From Candidatus Gracilibacteria bacterium CG2_30_37_12 (lineage in GTDB: Bacteria; Patescibacteriota; Gracilibacteria; BD1-5; UBA2023): 15,744 bases of DNA. The notes under the pieces are model-generated. The model was given only the letters and a program-made list of their open reading frames with translations. It searched no databases and was not told the DNA's origin. Made by a program: the position numbers and the translations under genes. The DNA lies in assembly GCA_001873165.1 (NCBI GenBank), contig MNYO01000081.1, positions 1 through 15,744 on the forward strand, in the 5' to 3' direction. Of the stretch, positions 1 through 7,214 are shown one piece after another. Positions within the stretch are counted from its first letter, which is position 1; each line of letters starts with the position of its first letter.

Positions 1-1
1 A

Positions 2-97
2 CTTCGATTATGGCACTGTTGGCTTTGTCAAGAGAAAATTCGAGATTATTTAGGAGAAAAAGTGGGTGGGATTGAGAATGTATATCTCAATCAATAA
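2..97 (+). CDS. 3' end of a truncated, unrecognised gene
   Basis: The reading frame starting at base 2 is open from the window edge to a TAA at 95-97 and ends in a plausible protein tail (GEKVGGIENVYLNQ). A second frame from base 3 ends at TAG 51-53 (tail VKRKFEII) and also looks protein-like, so the frame is not certain. No family can be assigned from so short a piece. It is followed by a candidate promoter and the next plus-strand gene. Confidence 0.35.
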   Translation, partial: LRLWHCWLCQEKIRDYLGEKVGGIENVYLNQ

Positions 98-98
98 T

Positions 99-127
99 TT
101 TGCTTTTTAATAGTTTTATGGTATAAA
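99..127 (+). promoter_or_regulatory. Candidate sigma70-type promoter for the 150-554 gene
   Basis: TTTGCT at 99-104 is followed after 17 bases by TATAAA at 122-127, about 22 bases before the ATG at 150. The -10 element is good and the -35 weak. The region is AT-rich, so chance matches are likely. Confidence 0.4.
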
Positions 128-149
128 TAAAGGAAAGTATCTATTTATA

Positions 150-554
150 ATGGAATATACTATGTTGAGAAATATACCAGGAAAAATACCTCATTGATTT
201 CCTGAAGCACTTATAGAAGAAGCAAATAAATATCTTACAGAAAAGTCTGAGGAGATAGATAAAATTGCTAATCTTCCACGATGATCCTATTGTATAGCGC
301 GTCGCACTATTCTCTCTCAGAAATATTCTAACCAAGAAGGGATAAATATACAAGAATTAGAGATAGTATGTGGTGAGAAATCAAGAGAAAAATCCCATAT
401 GTCGGTACCGATAATCATATATGCAGTACAAGAACCAGAAGATAAAATACGAGAAACATGTGAAGAATGTGCAAGAATATTATTTTTAGAGCAGGTACAA
501 GAACACATGCAGGCACATGCAGATTTTTATGCTGAATGAGAATCTCAAGATTAG
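150..554 (+). CDS. Hypothetical protein, 134 aa, three UGA-Gly codons
   Basis: Starts at ATG 150 and ends at TAG 552-554 when UGA is read as glycine. In-frame TGA codons lie at 195-197 (codon 16), 282-284 (codon 45) and 537-539 (codon 130); the standard code would leave only fragments. The protein is soluble-looking and charged, with no signal peptide or membrane segment. Cysteines lie at 48, 74, 104 and 107, the last two as a CEEC pair, and histidines at 83, 119 and 123, so a metal site is possible but unproven. I considered a cytidine-deaminase-like fold because of the late CxxC, but there is no preceding HAE or CAE motif. The function is unknown. There is no clear Shine-Dalgarno sequence directly before the ATG. 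Confidence 0.7.
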
Positions 555-566
555 ATTAAAAAAAAT

Positions 567-594
567 TTGCGAATAATCACTTTTTCTCTATAAT
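567..594 (+). promoter_or_regulatory. Promoter of the tRNA region
   Basis: TTGCGA at 567-572, a 16-base spacer and a consensus TATAAT at 589-594 place the transcript start near 601, just before the tRNA-like element at 614 and 119 bases before the tRNA-Gln. The perfect -10 and its position directly upstream of RNA genes make this one of the better promoter candidates in the window. Confidence 0.6.
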
Positions 595-613
595 CCCTCG
601 GCTTATTCTATAT

Positions 614-685
614 TTCTTAATTCGCCAAGTGGTAAGGTATAGGACTCAGCAGTCCAGCATCGGGGGTTCGAATCCCGTTGGGTAA
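614..685 (+). pseudogene. Degenerate tRNA-like copy of the neighbouring tRNA-Gln
   Basis: Two blocks are identical to the intact tRNA-Gln downstream: the D-arm region (619-637 matches 717-735) and the variable/T-arm region (657-676 matches 754-773). Between them the anticodon arm differs and is one base longer. The only strong helix there is GGACT/AGTCC around a 4-base loop (643-656), not a 7-base anticodon loop. The acceptor halves (TCTTAAT and TGGGTAA) do not pair, the T stem has a mismatch, and there is no CCA. It therefore looks like a decayed or rearranged tRNA duplicate, although it lies directly behind the promoter and is probably transcribed. A processed or unusual RNA role cannot be excluded. 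Confidence 0.55.
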
Positions 686-712
686 ACAACTCTTTGAAAA
701 TAAGTAGTATAT

Positions 713-786
713 TGGGAATTCGCCAAGTGGTAAGGCTCCGGACTCTGAATCCGGCATCGGGGGTTCGAATCCCTCATTCCCAACCA
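713..786 (+). tRNA. tRNA-Gln, anticodon CUG
   Basis: A complete cloverleaf: acceptor TGGGAAT (713-719) pairs with ATTCCCA (776-782), the discriminator is A783 and CCA is encoded at 784-786. The anticodon stem is CCGGA/TCCGG around the loop CTCTGAA, giving anticodon CTG, which reads CAG (Gln). The T loop is TTCGAAT with stem GGGGG/CCCTC. The 5' U of the acceptor stem is usual for tRNA-Gln. Transcription probably starts near 601, before the degenerate copy, and ends at the hairpin at 797-823. Confidence 0.93.
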
Positions 787-796
787 ATGAAATATC

Positions 797-823
797 AAAT
801 CCTCGTCGAAAGACGGGGATTTT
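797..823 (+). terminator. Terminator of the tRNA unit
   Basis: AAATCCTCGTC (797-807) pairs with GACGGGGATTT (812-822) around a GAAA tetraloop, with one G-T pair, and runs into a short T-rich stretch. It lies 11 bases after the tRNA CCA end. Confidence 0.7.
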
Positions 824-942
824 ATGTTTCAATATAAAGATAAAGAGAGGAATTCGAAACCGTAGTGAAGGAAAAAGAATCTCTCATTCCAAGCAGAATC
901 TTTTGATTTTTACCAAATAACACTATACTCCTCCCTGTGGAA

Positions 943-974
943 CTTTTCATAAAAATTTGACTTTTTATGAAAAG
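943..974. repeat. Perfect 13-bp inverted repeat upstream of the pilin genes
   Basis: CTTTTCATAAAAA (943-955) and TTTTTATGAAAAG (962-974) are perfect inverted copies separated by TTTGAC. No T-run follows on either strand, so it is not an obvious terminator. Its spacer and right arm contain TTGACT (957-962), a good -35 element, so it may be an operator. A second inverted repeat follows two bases later. Confidence 0.7.
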
Positions 975-1003
975 CGTGTTCTAATGCTTTTGCTTCAGAA
1001 CAC
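957..1003 (+). promoter_or_regulatory. Candidate promoter and second inverted repeat before the pilins
   Basis: TTGACT (957-962) is followed by TTCTAA at 980-985 (17-base spacer) or TCTAAT at 981-986 (18-base spacer). The -10 lies in the left arm of a second inverted repeat, GTGTTCT (976-982) against AGAACAC (997-1003). The transcript would carry a leader of about 65-70 bases to the ATG at 1061. A weaker alternative -10 is TACAAT at 1021-1026. The overlap of promoter elements with two inverted repeats suggests regulation, but this is inferred from sequence alone. Confidence 0.35.
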
Positions 1004-1060
1004 CCCATAAGAAGCTTTCGTACAATAGGGATTTATATTTTATTATCTTTCTTTTCTCTT

Positions 1061-1858
1061 ATGAATACACAGAAAATACAGACATCTACGAATGTTAAAG
1101 GGTTTACACTTATCGAGCTTATCGTAGTTATTACGATTCTCGTAATTATTGGCACTATTGCTTTCTTGAACCTTGGTGGTATGTCAGCAAGTGCTCGAGA
1201 CTCACAGAGAACTTCTGACCTCAATCAGATCAATACACAGATTATGGTAACTCAGGCAAAACAAGGAGTGGCATATATGGCTATGGCTTCTGGTACAACA
1301 CTAGATAGTCTTGGAACTCCATCTATTGGAGGTGCTCCATCAACCACGACAACATATGTTGGTGGAGATGTAAACTATACGGTTCTCGGAATCGATTCTG
1401 CGAAGATGTCAGATCCTACTTCTGGTGGAACTATTAAATATAAGATGGGTGCAACCTCTCTTGCAGGAACCGCATATGAGCTTGCTGCCACTCTTGAAGA
1501 ATCAAAAACAGCTCTTGTAATGGGAATTTATAAAGCACGAACTGCTGCTAGTCCAGATATTAGTACTGGTACTGGTACTGCGACTCTCACTACTATTGCT
1601 CTTGATCCTGCAGATATTGGAAAATTTAAACTCAATGACACTCTTGCTGGCATTGCAGATGTTTCACCAACTACTGCTGTCTGTACAAGTACAAAAATTA
1701 CTTCCGTATCTGCTGATCTAAAAACTCTTGGTTTTGTTTGTCAAAAAGCAGGAGTTATTGCTCCAGGTGGTATTAAACTTGCTGACAATGAAACAAAAGG
1801 TCTTATCGGAAGTGGTAGTGTGGTTGTTACAAATGAAGGAACGGCACTTCCTTATTAA
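1061..1858 (+). CDS. Type IV pilin-like protein 1
   Basis: A 265-aa protein with a class III (prepilin) signal: a short leader of 14 residues ending in Gly14, then FTLIELIVVITIL with Glu19 at position +5, the usual prepilin peptidase site followed by the hydrophobic assembly helix. Product: a pilin or pseudopilin, cleaved and N-methylated by a prepilin peptidase and assembled into a type IV pilus-like fibre or secretion pseudopilus. The globular part is rich in Gly, Thr, Ser and Ala and ends in ALPY. Residues 101-133 are identical to residues 100-132 of the next gene, while the C-terminal half differs. No UGA-Gly codon is used despite the many glycines. The ATG is preceded by TTTCTTTTCTCTT, with no Shine-Dalgarno sequence. 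Whether it is the major or a minor pilin cannot be told from sequence. Confidence 0.9.
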   Translation: MNTQKIQTSTNVKGFTLIELIVVITILVIIGTIAFLNLGGMSASARDSQRTSDLNQINTQIMVTQAKQGVAYMAMASGTTLDSLGTPSIGGAPSTTTTYVGGDVNYTVLGIDSAKMSDPTSGGTIKYKMGATSLAGTAYELAATLEESKTALVMGIYKARTAASPDISTGTGTATLTTIALDPADIGKFKLNDTLAGIADVSPTTAVCTSTKITSVSADLKTLGFVCQKAGVIAPGGIKLADNETKGLIGSGSVVVTNEGTALPY

Positions 1859-1887
1859 TCTGACAGAATCTTCCTCTTATTCCTTTT

Positions 1888-1917
1888 ATAAATCCCTCGT
1901 TTCTTCGGGGGATTTAT
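1888..1917 (+). terminator. Hairpin between the two pilin genes
   Basis: ATAAATCCCTCG (1888-1899) pairs with CGGGGGATTTAT (1906-1917) around a 6-base loop, 29 bases after the first pilin stop. The 12-bp stem is strong but no T-run follows, so it may give partial termination or mRNA 3'-end protection, setting the ratio of the two pilins. Confidence 0.6.
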
Positions 1918-1952
1918 ACTATTAAATATTTACCTATTTATTTACCTCATCT

Positions 1953-2726
1953 ATGAATCATACAAAAATAACTACCTCTTCTTGTGGATTTACGCTTGTC
2001 GAGCTGATTGTTGTTATTACTATTCTTGTTATCCTTGGTACCATTGCTTTCTTGAACCTCGGTGGTATGTCCGCTACAGCTCGAGATTCACAGAGAACTT
2101 CTGATCTCAACCAAATCAGTACGCAGATTATGGTTGCTCAAGCAAAACAAGGTATTGCTTATATGACTATGCTTTCTGGAACTACTGCAAATACTCTCAC
2201 GGAAGTAAATAATCTCGGTGGAGCAGCAATCAATTCTGGAAGCTATCTCGGTGGAGATGTGAACTATACCGTTCTCGGAATCGATTCAGCGAAGATGTCA
2301 GATCCTACTTCTGGAGGAACTATCAAGTATAAAATGGGGGCAACGAGTATTGCTGGAGGTTCTTATGAACTTGCTGCAATACTCGAGGAATCACAAACAG
2401 CTCTCGTAATGGGAACATTTACATCTCGAAATGCTCAGGCTACTGGTACTATTGTGAGTATTGGAGCGAACAATACTATCACTCTCAGTAATACAGATAT
2501 CGGAAAATTCTTTGTAAATGATTTCGTTAGAAATGGTACCTATACAGGAACTATCAACAAAGTTGTCATCAATGGAGCCGCTGGCGTGAGTCTCTCACTC
2601 AGCACTACTCCTCCTACTACGACTACTGGTTCTCTGAATCTCGGTGCGGTGGATGCGACTGGACTTATTCGTGGGTCAGGAAGTATAAATCCTGTAGTAA
2701 ATAAAGGAACGAATCTCCCTTACTAA
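1953..2726 (+). CDS. Type IV pilin-like protein 2, tandem paralogue
   Basis: A 257-aa paralogue of the preceding gene. The leader ends at Gly12, followed by FTLVELIVVITIL with Glu17 at +5: a prepilin peptidase site and N-terminal assembly helix. The first 60 or so mature residues are nearly the same as in pilin 1 (ARDSQRTSDLNQI is identical), with many silent base differences. The central block 100-132 is identical in protein, and the C-terminal domain (beyond about residue 155) is different, ending in TNLPY. The gene lies 94 bases after pilin 1 and ends in its own strong terminator. The ATG follows TTTACCTCATCT without a Shine-Dalgarno sequence. No UGA codon is used. The pair could be major and minor pilins or alternative surface variants. 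Confidence 0.9.
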   Translation: MNHTKITTSSCGFTLVELIVVITILVILGTIAFLNLGGMSATARDSQRTSDLNQISTQIMVAQAKQGIAYMTMLSGTTANTLTEVNNLGGAAINSGSYLGGDVNYTVLGIDSAKMSDPTSGGTIKYKMGATSIAGGSYELAAILEESQTALVMGTFTSRNAQATGTIVSIGANNTITLSNTDIGKFFVNDFVRNGTYTGTINKVVINGAAGVSLSLSTTPPTTTTGSLNLGAVDATGLIRGSGSINPVVNKGTNLPY

Positions 2727-2753
2727 TTTGTATGGTTTATTGTCATCCTGTTC

Positions 2754-2782
2754 AAACCTCACCAGATTGGTGAGGTTTTTTT
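2754..2782 (+). terminator. Rho-independent terminator of the pilin genes
   Basis: AAACCTCACC (2754-2763) pairs perfectly with GGTGAGGTTT (2769-2778) around AGATT, and the T-run extends to 2782 (seven T). It lies 27 bases after the second pilin stop. Confidence 0.9.
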
Positions 2783-2784
2783 GG

Positions 2785-2812
2785 TTTGATTCTTAGAATA
2801 TTTTCATATACT
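2785..2812 (+). promoter_or_regulatory. Candidate promoter of the glycosyltransferase gene
   Basis: TTTGAT (2785-2790), a 16-base spacer and TATACT (2807-2812) lie between the pilin terminator and the ATG at 2836, giving a leader of under 20 bases. Confidence 0.45.
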
Positions 2813-2835
2813 GGAAAAAATTCATCTATCTCTCT

Positions 2836-3936
2836 ATGTCTCCAAAAAATAAAATCTGTCTCATTCATGATATGTTCCTCTATCGAGGAGGAGCTGAGCG
2901 TTTCAATATTATGCTCGCGAAGACACTTGGCGCGGATATTGCCGCACTCTTTTTTAGTGAGCAAAGTATAGAACCAAAATCTCTCGGTTTTTCTGGGAGA
3001 AGTATCGCATTTGGAGAAGAAAAATATTCCTGGCTCTTCCGACAAATCTACCTCAAATGGCGAGTTCTTTTCCATACTAAATTCCTTCGAGAATATGATA
3101 CAGTTATTTTCAGTAATGATTGTCTTTCTGCGATTCACCATGCTCGAAAAGATGCAATGAAAATCTATTATGCTCACTCTATTCCCCGCTATCTCTTCGA
3201 TCAACGAGAATTCTACTATCAAAAAGTTCCAGTTCTTGCTCGTCCATTCTATATAATCATTCGAGCAATTTTTAAACAAATGTACTTTCGAGAAATTGCA
3301 CAAGTAGACGAAATCTATACCAACTCTACTAATCTCCAACATGCTATCCGAAAATATATCGGTCGAGAAAGTCAGATAATTCATCCACCAGTAGATATGA
3401 GCATATTTATTCCAGTGGAGGAAAAAGAAGATTATTACATCAGTTTCTCGAAACTCTCTACACTCAAGCGTGTGACTCATACGGTTGAAGCCTTTCAGGA
3501 AATGCCAGATAAGAAACTTCTCGTCATATACTGACAAAATGACCCACAAAAAGAGGAGATTATGAATCTCGGTGTATGATATAAAAACATTACATTTCTC
3601 ACTCTGACCGATAATAATCAACTTCCAAAATATATTGCTCGAGCTATTGCAACCATATTCATAGCGAAAAATGAAGATTTCGGAATGGTGGCACTCGAAT
3701 CGATGTCCTGTGGAGTTCCCGTCATCGGAGTCGACGAATGAGGGATTCGAGAAACCGTGATAAATGGTAAAACAGGGATCCTCATTTCAGCAGAAATCAC
3801 CAAAGTGAAACTTATATCTGCAGTGCAGAAACTCGACAGAGAAACAGCTCTAACGATGAAAGATGCTTGTATAAAACGTGCCGAAGAATTCTCGCTAGAA
3901 AGTTTTGAGAAAATAGTAAAAGAAAAGTTTTTATAA
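2836..3936 (+). CDS. GT4-type (GT-B fold) glycosyltransferase
   Basis: A 366-aa protein when UGA is read as Gly; in-frame TGA codons lie at 3532-3534 (codon 233), 3577-3579 (codon 248) and 3739-3741 (codon 302). The N-terminal domain starts HDMFLYRGGAERF, typical of GT-B enzymes whose first loop binds the acceptor. The C-terminal nucleotide-sugar-binding domain has the family E-x7-E motif, KNEDFGMVALE (Glu280 and Glu288), followed by SMSCGVPVIGVDE-G-G-IRETV, where UGA codon 302 supplies the first Gly of the conserved pair. It would transfer a sugar from a nucleotide donor to a glycan, lipid or protein; the substrate cannot be told. Length is normal for the family. The ATG follows TTCATCTATCTCTCT with no Shine-Dalgarno sequence. 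Under the standard code it would be wrongly called a 232-aa truncated gene. Confidence 0.88.
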
Positions 3937-3946
3937 AAAAGAATAC

Positions 3947-4033
3947 GTCATTCCGAATTCATTTCGGAATCTTCCATATTTTTTGTAGTTTCTTAATAAG
4001 AAGCAGAAGATCCTGAAACAAGTTCAGGATGAC
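3947..4033. repeat. Palindromic intergenic element with two hairpins
   Basis: The element begins GTCATTCC and ends GGATGAC, imperfect inverted copies. Left hairpin: ATTCCGAA (3950-3957) with TTCGGAAT (3963-3970). Right hairpin: ATCCTGAA (4010-4017) with TTCAGGAT (4023-4030). The inner flanks GGAATCTTC and GAAGATCC are also nearly complementary, so the whole 87 bp could fold as a cruciform. This is the form of small non-coding repeat families (MITE-like or palindromic units), here filling the gap between two glycosyltransferase genes. Confidence 0.65.
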
Positions 4034-4059
4034 AAATATTTACAAACTCACACTCTATT

Positions 4060-5313
4060 ATGCTTAAAAAGTTTTTTTTCTATACTCACCTCTTCCTTCT
4101 TAAACTCTCTAGTCACTTCGGTGTGTGGCTCGGTACTCGGATTATTCGGATGAAAAAACCACGAACTGTGGATTTAAAAAATCTCAAAACTATTTATCTG
4201 AATCGCTCCGATCGAATCGGTGATGCGATTATTTCCAAACCGTTTATCAAACTTCTCGTAGAGTGGTTGAGACAAAATGATTGTCACGCAGAAATCATTA
4301 TTATTGCTTCACAATATAATCGATTTATACTGAGTGAACTGGAAGATACGAAAAATAATGTAAAACTCATCAGTGAAGAAAAGCCCGATTTTTATGAATC
4401 CAAACTCTATCGGATGATTCTGAAACATATTAAATTTCTCTATAGAACTCTCGCATTTCGATGAACACATGGAAATATTCGAGACGAGCAATCACTTTTC
4501 TTCGATATGGGAGGTGGGGATTTCAATACTATTCTCAAATACAAAGAATCGGATAACTCCATTATCATCGGACCAAATGTTTTCTGGGGATCACATATTC
4601 TCGATATCGCACTGGAACACTCGTATGTTCACTATAGCAATGTCAATTTGATAGAGAGTTACATAGAAATTATCGAGAAAACTTTTGGTTTAGAGAATGT
4701 TTTTCGAGATTTTATATACGACCATATTTCTGAATTTTACCACTATGATACGAACATCTCAAAATCTGGAATATGTCTTTTTGTTGGCGTAAAAGAATTT
4801 CGCAATCTTCCAGTCAACACCTGGAGACGAGTTATCATAGAAACTGCCGAGGCTTTTCCCGATGAAACTATTATCGTACTCGATGACCATACCAATCTCC
4901 TCTATGATATACTTGTTCACGAAAAGTTTCCAGTCAATGTCGTTATCGAGAAAAATACCTATTCTCTCCAAGGATTTACCGAACGAGTGGCAAAATGTGC
5001 ATTCGTTGCAGGAGTCGATGGTGGTGGAATCAATATGATTAAATATCATACGAATAGTTGTTTTATCAATACGTTTGCCCAGCCCAATGTTTGGTCATGT
5101 TTTATTGGACGTTATGTATACCAACAGATTTCCTGAGTAAATAATTGGCATCTTTCTATCGTGGAAATCCCCCCAAACGGACAAATTATCGCCCATGTTT
5201 ACAAGACATCATTTTGGCTCCCTTCCTTCAATATAGATGGGAATCGTGAAATATTTTCTGATTTCGATACTTCTCTCCTCATCGAAGTGATTCGCAAATC
5301 TCTGAAAAAATAG
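4060..5313 (+). CDS. GT9 / heptosyltransferase-like glycosyltransferase
   Basis: A 417-aa protein with UGA as Gly at 4462-4464 (codon 135) and 5134-5136 (codon 359), ending at TAG 5311-5313. Residues 45-70 (TIYLNRSDRIGDAIIS) match the N-terminal motif of the GT9 family (ADP-heptose:LPS heptosyltransferases and relatives). Near the C-terminus AGVDGGGINMIKY (Asp320) corresponds to the nucleotide-sugar-binding segment usually written GxDSGxxHLAAA, though with G in place of S and no His. The first 25 residues are hydrophobic and aromatic, perhaps for membrane association. Since CPR bacteria generally lack classical LPS, the sugar is probably not heptose; a role in surface glycan or glycoprotein synthesis is inferred from the neighbouring glycosyltransferase. 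No Shine-Dalgarno sequence precedes the ATG (CACACTCTATT). Confidence 0.78.
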
Positions 5314-5383
5314 TCTGCTTTTTTTGCTTTTACAGGATAGATATGCTACAGTGATGGTATATTATTTTGTAATAAAATTAAAT

Positions 5384-6043
5384 ATGGCACCAGAAATAAA
5401 AACTCATGAAGAACATAAATATATTAATGAACAACAAAAACAAAAAAATGAGAAAACAAACAAACAACTCAATGCACAAATTGAAAAGAAAGATGGTCAT
5501 GTTGATGCTGGTATAGAACTAATGGCAAAAACAGAAATCAAGGAAGCACAGCAAGAAATTGATGCACTCGGACTTTCTTCAGAAGAACTCAAAAATAAAA
5601 ATTACACTGGGCAATTTAAAACAGCAAATGAAAACTTTACAAAGGAAGTAAAAGAAATTACTGATAATCCTGATTCAACACCAGAAGAGAAAACAAAAGC
5701 ACTAGAAATAGCTTTTGAAAAATTTCAAACCACTCTCTGAAGTATCAAAGGTACAAATGAAGCAAAAGATGCTCAAAGAGCAACAGAACAAAGAAAAAAT
5801 ATGGAAAATCAACAAAAACAAGAAACAGAAAAAAGTCAGAAATTTAAAGAAACCCTGCTAGGGAATATCAATAAAATTACCGAACAGAAAGCACAAGAAC
5901 AAGTAAAAGAAGCGAGAAAATTATCAAATATCGAACACCATTATGCGAGAGAACAAGCGGAGAAATCACAATGAGCAACTGGTAATGTAGCTCTCGCATT
6001 CTGACCACCAGGAACCAGAGTAGATTTTCCTGAATATCCTTAA
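5384..6043 (+). CDS. Charged coiled-coil hypothetical protein, 219 aa
   Basis: Read with UGA as Gly at 5738-5740 (codon 119), 5972-5974 (codon 197) and 6002-6004 (codon 207), the frame runs from ATG 5384 to TAA 6041-6043. A TTG at 5324 is in frame, but it lies in promoter-like AT-rich DNA and would add an unlikely N-terminus, so ATG 5384 is preferred. The protein is very rich in Lys, Glu, Gln and Asn, has no Cys, and is predicted mostly helical and coiled-coil through about residue 195. A short Gly/Pro-containing tail follows (GATGNVALAFGPPGTRVDF). There is no signal peptide or membrane segment, and no recognised family. The coding DNA is more A-rich on the sense strand than its neighbours. 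Upstream, TTGCTT (5323-5328) and TACAGT (5347-5352) form a weak promoter candidate. The gene shares the terminator at 6048-6087 with earP. Confidence 0.75.
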
Positions 6044-6047
6044 TCTA

Positions 6048-6087
6048 AAAAATCTCCTTCATTCATTTCTGGATGAAGGAGATTTTT
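6048..6087. terminator. Bidirectional terminator between convergent genes
   Basis: AAAAATCTCCTTCAT (6048-6062) pairs perfectly with ATGAAGGAGATTTTT (6073-6087) around a 10-base loop. The arms supply T-runs on both strands, so it can end the plus-strand gene stopping at 6043 and the minus-strand earP, whose TAG begins directly beside it (6090-6088). Confidence 0.9.
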
Positions 6088-7170
6088 CTAAAGTGCCAAC
6101 AATTTCTCGACCAGATCACTTTCGCGATGAACTTCTCGAGATATCCTCTCCCCTATTTCCTCGAAATCCTGATAAGATTGGAGAAATCGTGCGAAACTTT
6201 CAGGATTTCCCGTGTTCATGAAATCGCGAGCTATGGAAATATACTCGAGATTGCTTTCAAAATAAGGAACAATCCAAGTCAGAAAATCCTCTGTTTTCTC
6301 CAAATGTGCTCCATTAGATTCCTTGTATATATCCCAGAGAAGTGGCTTTCAGGAAAGTAACCCCTGACAGAGACTATTTTCTCCACGCACGATATTTACA
6401 TCACAGAGATTCTGAAATACTCCATAATCTACCAGTGAAAGGAATGGAACGATCCGACAATTATGAGTTGTCTGCAAGTCTCCTACATATCCAGATATCC
6501 AGAAAATCGTCCCAGAAGTATCATTCTCAATAATTGAGAGAATTTTCGCAAGCGTGCTCGGATAGACAAAAATGAAAATCCATTTCTTTTGGAGCATATC
6601 CTGAATCGGTCATTTTCTATCTTCAAAAAGATAGTGCATATTCCTTTGGAAAAAGTTTTTTCTCCCATCAAAAATCCCTTTTCAAAGCGATTTCTGTATT
6701 TCTTTCTCAATGAGCGGATTAATAATAACCCCTCCACCTTTCGGCAAAAGCGACGGAATAAAGTGAATAACTGTATCATATCCACTTTCTAGTACATAGG
6801 TCGTTCCATGAAGTGACTCCAATCCTTTATGGAGAAGGAAATACGAGAAAGAAATAATCGTTTTATGATACGGAAACTTCGACAGATATTCCTTTTGCAA
6901 TGGATAATCAAAGAAGCTATAGATAAGTGCGGACGGTGGTGGCGGATTCGGACTTTTCAAGATTTCTAGTGAAGTGTATTCTATCCAATGAGGTACTTTT
7001 CCGCTAAAAAGTTTCTGAAATAATATCGCATCATCCGAGAAGAAACGAATGATTGTACCAGTATATTTTGTATGGAGTGACAAAGCGAGATTCACCGCAA
7101 AACCCATATCACCATAGTTATCTATAACCGATGCATAAAAATCAATATGTATTTTTGGTGTAGAATTCAT
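6088..7170 (-). CDS. earP: EarP, EF-P arginine rhamnosyltransferase
   Basis: A 360-aa protein from ATG 7170-7168 to TAG 6090-6088 when UGA is read as Gly; the UGA codons are at 6682-6684 (codon 163), 6610-6612 (codon 187) and 6349-6351 (codon 274). The N-terminus, DFYASVIDNYGDMGFAVNLA with Asp17 and Asp21, matches the signature of EarP (DUF2331), the GT-B enzyme that transfers rhamnose from dTDP-rhamnose to an arginine of elongation factor P, needed for EF-P to rescue ribosomes at polyproline. The C-terminal motif CDVNIVRGENS (RGENS at 262-266) is followed by LLS-G-KPLLWDIY, with UGA codon 274 at the family Gly. The usual form I recall is RGEDS, so the D-to-N change is notable. Length is close to the usual 370-390. 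It lies downstream of rpoC on the same strand; no efp or dTDP-rhamnose genes are in the window. Confidence 0.87.
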
Positions 7171-7214
7171 AGAAATAATGCTCTTGTTTATATAAAATTC
7201 TTACTCTCATAGAG

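Noticed and set aside
614..685. Possible tRNA-Gly(UCA) that would decode UGA
   Set aside because: TCA does occur in the arm (GGACTCAGCAGTCC), but not in a 7-base loop after U33, and the acceptor stem does not form.
617..832. 71-codon minus-strand frame containing NEGFEPP
   Set aside because: This is the well-known false protein made by reading tRNA genes backwards.
2752..3621. 289-codon minus-strand frame
   Set aside because: It lies opposite the glycosyltransferase, whose motifs are clear, and its own protein looks like no family and is rich in Phe, Trp and Cys.
2836..3936. Glycosyltransferase, GT9-like, earP and rpoC read as frameshifted or split pseudogenes
   Set aside because: Each break is a TGA in an otherwise continuous frame, and reading it as Gly restores conserved motifs in several unrelated families.
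5324..5383. Upstream TTG start for the coiled-coil gene
   Set aside because: The added 20 residues come from promoter-like AT-rich DNA and do not resemble the charged protein that follows.
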